Source: Asticcacaulis sp. ZE23SCel15
Lineage (GTDB): Bacteria > Pseudomonadota > Alphaproteobacteria > Caulobacterales > Caulobacteraceae
DNA: 64,000 nucleotides
Direction of reading: 5' to 3'
Assembly: GCF_030505395.1 (NCBI RefSeq)
Contig: NZ_CP130044.1
Location: 853,001 to 917,000 of the forward strand
Shown here one piece after another: positions 58,677 to 64,000 of the stretch (its first letter is position 1; every line of letters begins with the position of its first letter). The position numbers were made by a program, and so were the translations under genes. The notes under the pieces are model-generated. The model saw only the letters and a program-made list of their open reading frames with translations, did no database searches and was not told the DNA's origin.

Positions 58677-60461
58677 TTAATAAACCCGCGCCTTGGGCGC
58701 GATATAAGCGATGTCATTGGTCATGGTGTAGGTATGGACCGGACGGTAATCGATAGTGACCTTGCCTGACGACAGATCCAGCCACGCCAGAGTGTGCTTC
58801 ATCCATTCGTCGTCATTGCGGTTCGGGAAATCTTCACGGGCGTGGGCGCCGCGCGATTCCTGACGGTTCAGGGCCGAACCCACCGTAACCACCGCCTGAC
58901 CGATCAGGTTGTCGTATTCGAGCGCTTCGATCAGGTCAGTGTTCCAGATCAGACCGCGATCCTTGATGCCGATATCGCTGGAGGCCGAATAGATTTCGGC
59001 CATACGATTGACACCCTGTTGCAGGGTTTCGCCGGTACGGAACACAGCAGCGTCTTCCTGCATGGCGCGCTGCATCTTAAGGCGCAGATCAGCGACCGGG
59101 GTCGAGCCCGACGCCGTGCGGAATTTCTCAAGGCGGGCCAGATGGGCGTCAACGGCAGATTTGCCGATATCCTTATGGGCCACACCGGGCTTGACCACTT
59201 CCTTGGCGCGCAGACCGCAGGCCCGGCCGAACACCACAAGGTCGATCAGCGAGTTGGAACCCAGACGGTTGGCGCCGTGCACCGACACGCAAGCCGCTTC
59301 GCCCACAGCCATCAGGCCCGGCACGACCGAGTCAGGGTCGCCATTGACCTTATTCAGCACTTCGCCGTGATAATTGGTCGGAATACCGCCCATGTTATAG
59401 TGGACGGTCGGAATAACCGGGATGGGCTCCTTGGTGACATCAACACCGGCAAAAATCTTGGCCGACTCGGATATCCCCGGCAGACGCTTATGCAGCAGGT
59501 CGGGCGGCAGGTGATCCAGATGCAGGAAGATGTGATCCTTATTGGGGCCAACGCCGCGGCCTTCGCGGATTTCCATGGTCATCGAGCGCGACACGACATC
59601 GCGTGAGGCCAGATCCTTGGCCGACGGTGCATAACGCTCCATGAAGCGCTCACCGGCCGAGTTGGTCAGGTAACCGCCTTCGCCGCGCGCCCCTTCGGTA
59701 ATCAGGCAACCAGAGCCATAGATGCCGGTCGGGTGGAACTGCACGAACTCAAGGTCCTGCAGCGGCAGACCGGCGCGCAACACCATCGCATTGCCATCAC
59801 CGGTGCAGGTGTGGGCGGATGTCGCCGAGAAATAGGCACGGCCATAACCGCCGGTGGCCAATATCACCAGATGGGCGCGGAAGACATGGATCGTGCCGTC
59901 ATCAAGCTTAAGACAGGTCACGCCGCGGCAAACCCCATCATCCATTATCAGATCGAGCGCGAAATATTCGATGAAGAACTCAACGTCTTCGCGCAGGGAC
60001 TGACCATAGAGGGTATGCAGCATGGCGTGGCCAGTACGGTCGGCGGCAGCGCAGGTACGCTGCACCGGGCCTTCGCCGAAGTTCTTGGTCATGCCGCCGA
60101 ACGGACGCTGATAGATCTTGCCGTCTTCGGTACGTGAGAACGGAACACCCCAGTGTTCCAGCTCATACACCGCCTTGGGGGCGTTGCGCACGAGGTATTC
60201 AATGGCGTCCTGATCACCCAGCCAGTCCGACCCCTTAACGGTGTCGTACATATGCCATTCCCACTTGTCTTCGCCCATATTGCCAAGTGAGGCGGCGACA
60301 CCACCCTGGGCGGCCACGGTATGCGAACGGGTCGGGAACACTTTGGTGATACAGGCGGTCTTGAGGCCCGCCTGACCGGCCCCAAGGGCGGCGCGAAGAC
60401 CTGCACCACCGGCACCCACGACCACCACGTCATATTCGTGTTCAATGATCTTGTACGTCAT
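58677..60461 (-). CDS. sdhA: Succinate dehydrogenase flavoprotein subunit
   Basis: 594 residues. FAD motif [17 protein letters not shown] near the N terminus, covalent-FAD histidine in [11 protein letters not shown], and active-site elements [11 protein letters not shown] and TEGARGEGG. Oxidises succinate to fumarate. Starts 3 bp after sdhD. Confidence 0.98.
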   Translation of the reverse strand: MTYKIIEHEYDVVVVGAGGAGLRAALGAGQAGLKTACITKVFPTRSHTVAAQGGVAASLGNMGEDKWEWHMYDTVKGSDWLGDQDAIEYLVRNAPKAVYELEHWGVPFSRTEDGKIYQRPFGGMTKNFGEGPVQRTCAAADRTGHAMLHTLYGQSLREDVEFFIEYFALDLIMDDGVCRGVTCLKLDDGTIHVFRAHLVILATGGYGRAYFSATSAHTCTGDGNAMVLRAGLPLQDLEFVQFHPTGIYGSGCLITEGARGEGGYLTNSAGERFMERYAPSAKDLASRDVVSRSMTMEIREGRGVGPNKDHIFLHLDHLPPDLLHKRLPGISESAKIFAGVDVTKEPIPVIPTVHYNMGGIPTNYHGEVLNKVNGDPDSVVPGLMAVGEAACVSVHGANRLGSNSLIDLVVFGRACGLRAKEVVKPGVAHKDIGKSAVDAHLARLEKFRTASGSTPVADLRLKMQRAMQEDAAVFRTGETLQQGVNRMAEIYSASSDIGIKDRGLIWNTDLIEALEYDNLIGQAVVTVGSALNRQESRGAHAREDFPNRNDDEWMKHTLAWLDLSSGKVTIDYRPVHTYTMTNDIAYIAPKARVY

Positions 60462-60464
60462 GGA

Positions 60465-60839
60465 TTAGACCTTAAAAGCGAGAAACAGGCCGCCCAGTGC
60501 TGCGATCAGCAAAAGCAGGCAAAAGATAAAACTGACCAGTTTGATCAGCCGGGAATTAGGGAAGTAATCGAGCACGTTGGCGTTAAGGCCCATATAGGTG
60601 TGCCAAACGGTAATCACGAACGTGAGCGCCATCAGACCCGCATTCAAAGGCATTCTCAGAAATGCCAGTGCTGCGTCATAGCCCTGCCCCATCAGGCCGT
60701 AAGCACTCCATAGCGCCCAGCCGGTCAGCACGATCAGGGCGATCGATGTCCAGCGTTCCGCCAGCCATTCCGCAGCCCCATGCTTTTCTGATTTCTTCCA
60801 GTCCTTTGAAGACCGTTCACGCAGATACGAATTGACCAT
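60465..60839 (-). CDS. sdhD: Succinate dehydrogenase membrane anchor subunit
   Basis: 124 residues from the ATG at 60839, which overlaps the sdhC stop. Three membrane helices (about 34-52, 60-85, 98-122); the heme-ligand His is probably in TVWHTYMGLNANVLDY. Forms cytochrome b and the quinone site with SdhC. Confidence 0.93.
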   Translation of the reverse strand: MVNSYLRERSSKDWKKSEKHGAAEWLAERWTSIALIVLTGWALWSAYGLMGQGYDAALAFLRMPLNAGLMALTFVITVWHTYMGLNANVLDYFPNSRLIKLVSFIFCLLLLIAALGGLFLAFKV

Positions 60840-61273
60840 TACAGCACCACCTTGCCCGTCACTAACAGAACCGCCCAGAACCCGACCGTGAGCGCAATGC
60901 CCAATATCAGCCCCCACCACGATAAGGCATTGGCTGACTTAAGCTCAAAACCCAGCCCCATGTCCCAGATCAGGTGCCTGATGCCCCCTGTCAGGTGAAT
61001 AAACCCCGCCAGCGACAAACCGAACCAGATGAAAAGACCAAAGGGCGATGCGGCAAACGACAAAAAGAGCGTGTAGGCTTGCGGGCAGCAGCCCGACGCC
61101 GTCAGGCCAATCGCCACCAGCCACGCGGCCACCAGCACCGCCCCCACCACCAGCGCCAGACCGGTCGCCCGGTGCAGGATCGAGGTCAACATGGTGATGT
61201 GGAAGCGCCAGACTTGCAAGTGGGGGGAAAGTGGCCGGTAAACGGCTTTAGGAGCATTGGGCGGCTGCGTCAT
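60839..61273 (-). CDS. sdhC: Succinate dehydrogenase cytochrome b556 subunit
   Basis: 144 residues. YRPLSPHLQVWR and TSILHRATGLAL carry the quinone-site Ser and Arg, and HLTGGIRHLIWD the heme His. Three membrane helices. First gene of sdhCDAB. Confidence 0.95.
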   Translation of the reverse strand: MTQPPNAPKAVYRPLSPHLQVWRFHITMLTSILHRATGLALVVGAVLVAAWLVAIGLTASGCCPQAYTLFLSFAASPFGLFIWFGLSLAGFIHLTGGIRHLIWDMGLGFELKSANALSWWGLILGIALTVGFWAVLLVTGKVVL

Positions 61274-61343
61274 GGTATGGCCTTAGAGTCGCAGGAAAAT
61301 CTATCCGAAATGTATGACAATTCGGCGTGGAACTTTTGGCGGT

Positions 61344-61371
61344 GTTTTAGACCTTGCAAGTCATCTGTCAA
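61344..61371 (-). promoter_or_regulatory. Candidate promoter of sdhCDAB
   Basis: On the minus strand, a perfect TTGACA (61371-61366), 16-bp spacer and TAAAAC (61349-61344). It gives a leader of about 65 nt before the sdhC ATG. Confidence 0.5.
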
Positions 61372-61549
61372 TGATACGCTTAAGCCTGCAAAGCGGTTTT
61401 TTGCCGGATTTCTATATTTATTGACGAAATGTGCGATCGAGGCCCTTGGATTGACAAATTTATCGGTCTTTAATCATCTTTTAGATGAATGGGCTTTAAC
61501 CAATTCTAAAAGCCGTGGCCAAACGCCGCAGATTCAAGCAATTGATTTT

Positions 61550-61562
61550 GATAATTATTATC
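61550..61562. promoter_or_regulatory. Fur-like inverted repeat
   Basis: GATAAT-T-ATTATC is a perfect 6-1-6 inverted repeat, within TTGATAATTATTATCAA. It matches the core of Fur-family operators. It lies 84 bp before the 61646 gene and 277 bp before sdhC, so its target is uncertain. Confidence 0.4.
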
Positions 61563-61645
61563 AAGTTTAGTTGCCGAAGCTCGACCGCCCTCGCCGCCCC
61601 TGATTTGCGGCGTCATCTGTTAACTTTCAGTGATGAGTAAACACC

Positions 61646-62962
61646 GTGTTGCAGGCTATTTTCTATCTGTCTCTGGCTCTTACGGCCTCGCCATCCGCTG
61701 ACCTGGCCACTGAGGTGCTGACGCGCGCAGATGCGCCTGCGTCCGCCGCGCAAAAATTGCAAACCTCGTCCAAAAAGGCCGAGGCCCAAAAGGCGGCAAA
61801 GAAGAAGGCTGAGCAGAAGAAAACCTCATCCAAAAAATCGACCGCAAAAAAAGCAGCGCCAAAGACCGAGGCCGCGAAAACAAAGCCGGTTGAAACCGCA
61901 AAGACCCCGTGGGTCATGCCGGATAAGAAAGCGATCGCCGCTCAGCGGGCCAAGCCGCAGATGACGCAGGTAGTTAAGGCGGCTACACCAGCACAGTTAA
62001 TTACGCCCCCTGCCGTACAGGCCGCAACACCTCAAACTCCGCCAGTTACTCAGTCGGGCACTCAGTCGGTGACTCCGGCGTCACAGCCTGCACAATCGAT
62101 TGCCGCCTTCGTCGCCCCGGCACCTTTTACGCCACCCGTGTCCCCGCCCGCTGAGGCCATCGAAACCCAGACCTCGCCACTTAATCCTCTGGCCGATATA
62201 TTACCGCCCGAAGTTCTGGCCGCCGCCAAGGCTGAAGCCGCACAGCCTGAGACGAAACGCCCTGAATCTGTCCCCTTGCCGGTCACCCCTCCGGTTGTGG
62301 CGCCAGTTGTGGCCGCCACCACTCCGGCGGCACCTGTGCTTAAACCCGCCCCGGTCATAACACCGGCCACAACGGTCGCTTCAACACCGGTGCTGACGGC
62401 CAAAACGCCTGATGCCGTCACCCCGCCCGCAACCCTCAGTGCGCCCGTGGCCTCCAATATCGCCCCGGTCATGGCTCAACCCAAGGCCGTCCTACCCTCG
62501 GCGGGTCTGCCAACCACCGCCGCCAAGGCCGTTAAGGTCGAGGCCTATAACCGCGATTACGAAGGCCCGAAATCAGGCCGCGAGTTACAATATGATGCGG
62601 GTATCGCCCGCGCCTTCGGCTCCAAGGTCGGGCAGATGGGCGGCCTCGAAGGGTCATGGCTGGTGTCCGGTCAGGACGGCAAACGGCTATTGTCGCTTGA
62701 ACTTCGCGGCAAAACCGGCGGGCAGGTTGATGGCGCCTGGCGGGCCTTGTCGGGCGGATTTGGGCTTAACCGCTCAGGGCTTGTGTCCGACGCCTCACTG
62801 AGCGAAAGCAATGAACTGTCGCTCAGCTATATGGAAAGAGGAGCGCGCACGCCTTCGCACCTTAAGTTACAAAAAAGCGAAGACGGTCGCTGGCGCGGCA
62901 CCCTGACCGATGGCAGTGGTCATTCAACCCCGGTCATTATGATGCCGGATCAGGCGTCATAG
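61646..62962 (+). CDS. Exported Lys/Pro/Ala-rich protein with C-terminal beta domain
   Basis: 438 residues from a GTG start. Hydrophobic N terminus (AIFYLSLALTA), a Lys/Ala-rich histone-H1-like stretch (about 40-90, KKAEAQKAAKKKAEQKK), a long Pro/Ala/Thr/Val-rich region (about 90-300) and a compact C-terminal domain (about 320-435, GGLEGSWLVSGQDGKRLLSL, GRWRGTLTDGSG) that looks like a small beta-barrel. Possibly cell-wall spanning, with the Pro-rich part as a spacer. No family recognised. Overlaps the convergent HIT gene by 6 bp. Confidence 0.7.
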   Translation: MLQAIFYLSLALTASPSADLATEVLTRADAPASAAQKLQTSSKKAEAQKAAKKKAEQKKTSSKKSTAKKAAPKTEAAKTKPVETAKTPWVMPDKKAIAAQRAKPQMTQVVKAATPAQLITPPAVQAATPQTPPVTQSGTQSVTPASQPAQSIAAFVAPAPFTPPVSPPAEAIETQTSPLNPLADILPPEVLAAAKAEAAQPETKRPESVPLPVTPPVVAPVVAATTPAAPVLKPAPVITPATTVASTPVLTAKTPDAVTPPATLSAPVASNIAPVMAQPKAVLPSAGLPTTAAKAVKVEAYNRDYEGPKSGRELQYDAGIARAFGSKVGQMGGLEGSWLVSGQDGKRLLSLELRGKTGGQVDGAWRALSGGFGLNRSGLVSDASLSESNELSLSYMERGARTPSHLKLQKSEDGRWRGTLTDGSGHSTPVIMMPDQAS

Positions 62963-63418
62963 AGCTGCACGCAAAACCGAAATTAAATCGCCTGTGTTTG
63001 CATAGAGCTCGCTCTGACCGAAGCCCCATACCGGCCCCGGCCAGGCGGGGTCTAAGCTATTGCGGCCAATGACGTGGATATGCAGTTGCGCCACGATATT
63101 GCCGAGATTGGCAATATTCAGTTTTTCGACCTTAAACCCCAGATGATCCGCGGCGGCGCGCACCAGCGCCTCAGCCACCCTGATGTCGCTCATCACATCC
63201 ATAGTTTGCGCATCGGATAGCTCGGTCAGTTCCCTGAAATCCGCAATCGTCGGCACCAGCACCAGCCACGGAAAACGCGCGTCGTTTTGCAGGCGTACCT
63301 GGCACAGGTTGAGATGCGCGATGAACGCAGATGACGCTTCGATGCGGGGATCAAGCACAAACCCGTCATCAAGCCGGTAATCACAATCAAGGCAAGGCAC
63401 GGTGTCGGTCATTGGCAA
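62957..63418 (-). CDS. HIT-family protein
   Basis: 153 residues. The histidine-triad region QLHIHVIGRN has His113 and His115; the Q-x-H-x-H form is common in bacterial HIT proteins. CLDCDYRLDD near the N terminus has two cysteines. Likely a nucleotide hydrolase or transferase of unknown substrate. Confidence 0.88.
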   Translation of the reverse strand: MPMTDTVPCLDCDYRLDDGFVLDPRIEASSAFIAHLNLCQVRLQNDARFPWLVLVPTIADFRELTELSDAQTMDVMSDIRVAEALVRAAADHLGFKVEKLNIANLGNIVAQLHIHVIGRNSLDPAWPGPVWGFGQSELYANTGDLISVLRAAL

Positions 63419-63532
63419 GGCTCCTTTTATGCCCGTCTGTGCCAGATTTGTCGTCCTTTTGCATCACTATAAAGCCGACCGCGTATCAAAGACTTGCGAA
63501 AGGGTCTTAAGAGGATTAAGGCAACGCGATAA

Positions 63533-64000
<468 letters not shown>

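Larger units (their letters stand above)
61274..61645. other. 372-bp AT-rich divergent region upstream of sdhC
   Basis: Contains the sdh promoter candidate (61344-61371) and a Fur-like inverted repeat (61550-61562). A short plus-strand frame from the ATG at 61310 to 61570 (86 codons) has only a distant ribosome site and no recognised family; I do not call it a gene. Confidence 0.5.

Noticed and set aside
61310-61570. Possible 86-codon plus-strand gene upstream of sdhC
   Set aside because: Ribosome site too distant, overlaps the sdh promoter candidate, no recognised family.

Overview
The window looks like a chromosomal segment of an alphaproteobacterium of the family Caulobacteraceae; my best guess is the genus Asticcacaulis. 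The reasons are a DivL-type kinase whose phospho-acceptor histidine is a tyrosine (53785-56178), the RegB/RegA/SCO cluster, the rplU-rpmA-GNAT-obg-nadD-rsfS-rlmH-envC-ctpA-rppH order, a five-gene F1 ATPase operon, the ferredoxin/sdhBADC block, and intermediate-to-high GC with dense, often overlapping genes. The genus is an inference from gene content.

1-11,050: surface-glycan and acyl-chemistry island. A minus-strand operon runs KASIII, Rieske oxygenase, SDR, alpha/beta hydrolase and a second KASIII (4842 to 27) and continues past the window edge. Divergent from it, an acyl carrier protein, a phytanoyl-CoA-dioxygenase-like protein and a PseF-type CMP-sugar synthetase form a tightly coupled plus-strand operon. 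Converging on these are pseB, pseC and pseI, so four of the six pseudaminic-acid enzymes are present. PseG and PseH are not in the window. A WecG/TagA glycosyltransferase carries a frameshift.

11,050-20,500: envelope and maintenance genes: an OmpA-like lipoprotein, a membrane-anchored trypsin-like protease, a 2OG-Fe(II) oxygenase, a small membrane protein, an M2 (ACE-like) lipoprotein peptidase, MtgA, a WD40 protein and a histidine-rich CobW GTPase. 20,500-32,200: ribosome and cell-wall housekeeping (rplU to rppH), ending in a glycoside-hydrolase-like gene broken by a frameshift. 32,200-37,200: atpHAGDC. 37,200-50,300: terC (frameshifted), SRAP, priA, DUF484, xerC, a lipoprotein, a vWA protein, recQ, a PBP1A-type synthase, a YgjP-like metalloprotein and phaZ. 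50,400-57,700: SCO, regB, regA, a hypothetical protein, divL, an HPP-CBS membrane protein and a ferredoxin. 57,800-64,000: sdhCDAB, a Lys/Pro/Ala-rich secreted protein, a HIT protein and the start of mdh.

Three signals cross these regions. (1) All three frameshifted genes (wecG, the glycoside hydrolase, terC) are repaired by deleting one base that turns GAACTC back into GACTC, a GANTC (CcrM methylation) site. This points to methylation-linked sequencing error or to a site-specific mutation process. (2) A stem-loop with a conserved loop and covarying outer stem occurs four times, each time within 8 nt of, or overlapping, a minus-strand stop codon. (3) A roughly 45-bp palindrome occurs five times between genes, and there is one larger repeat with imperfect terminal inverted repeats.
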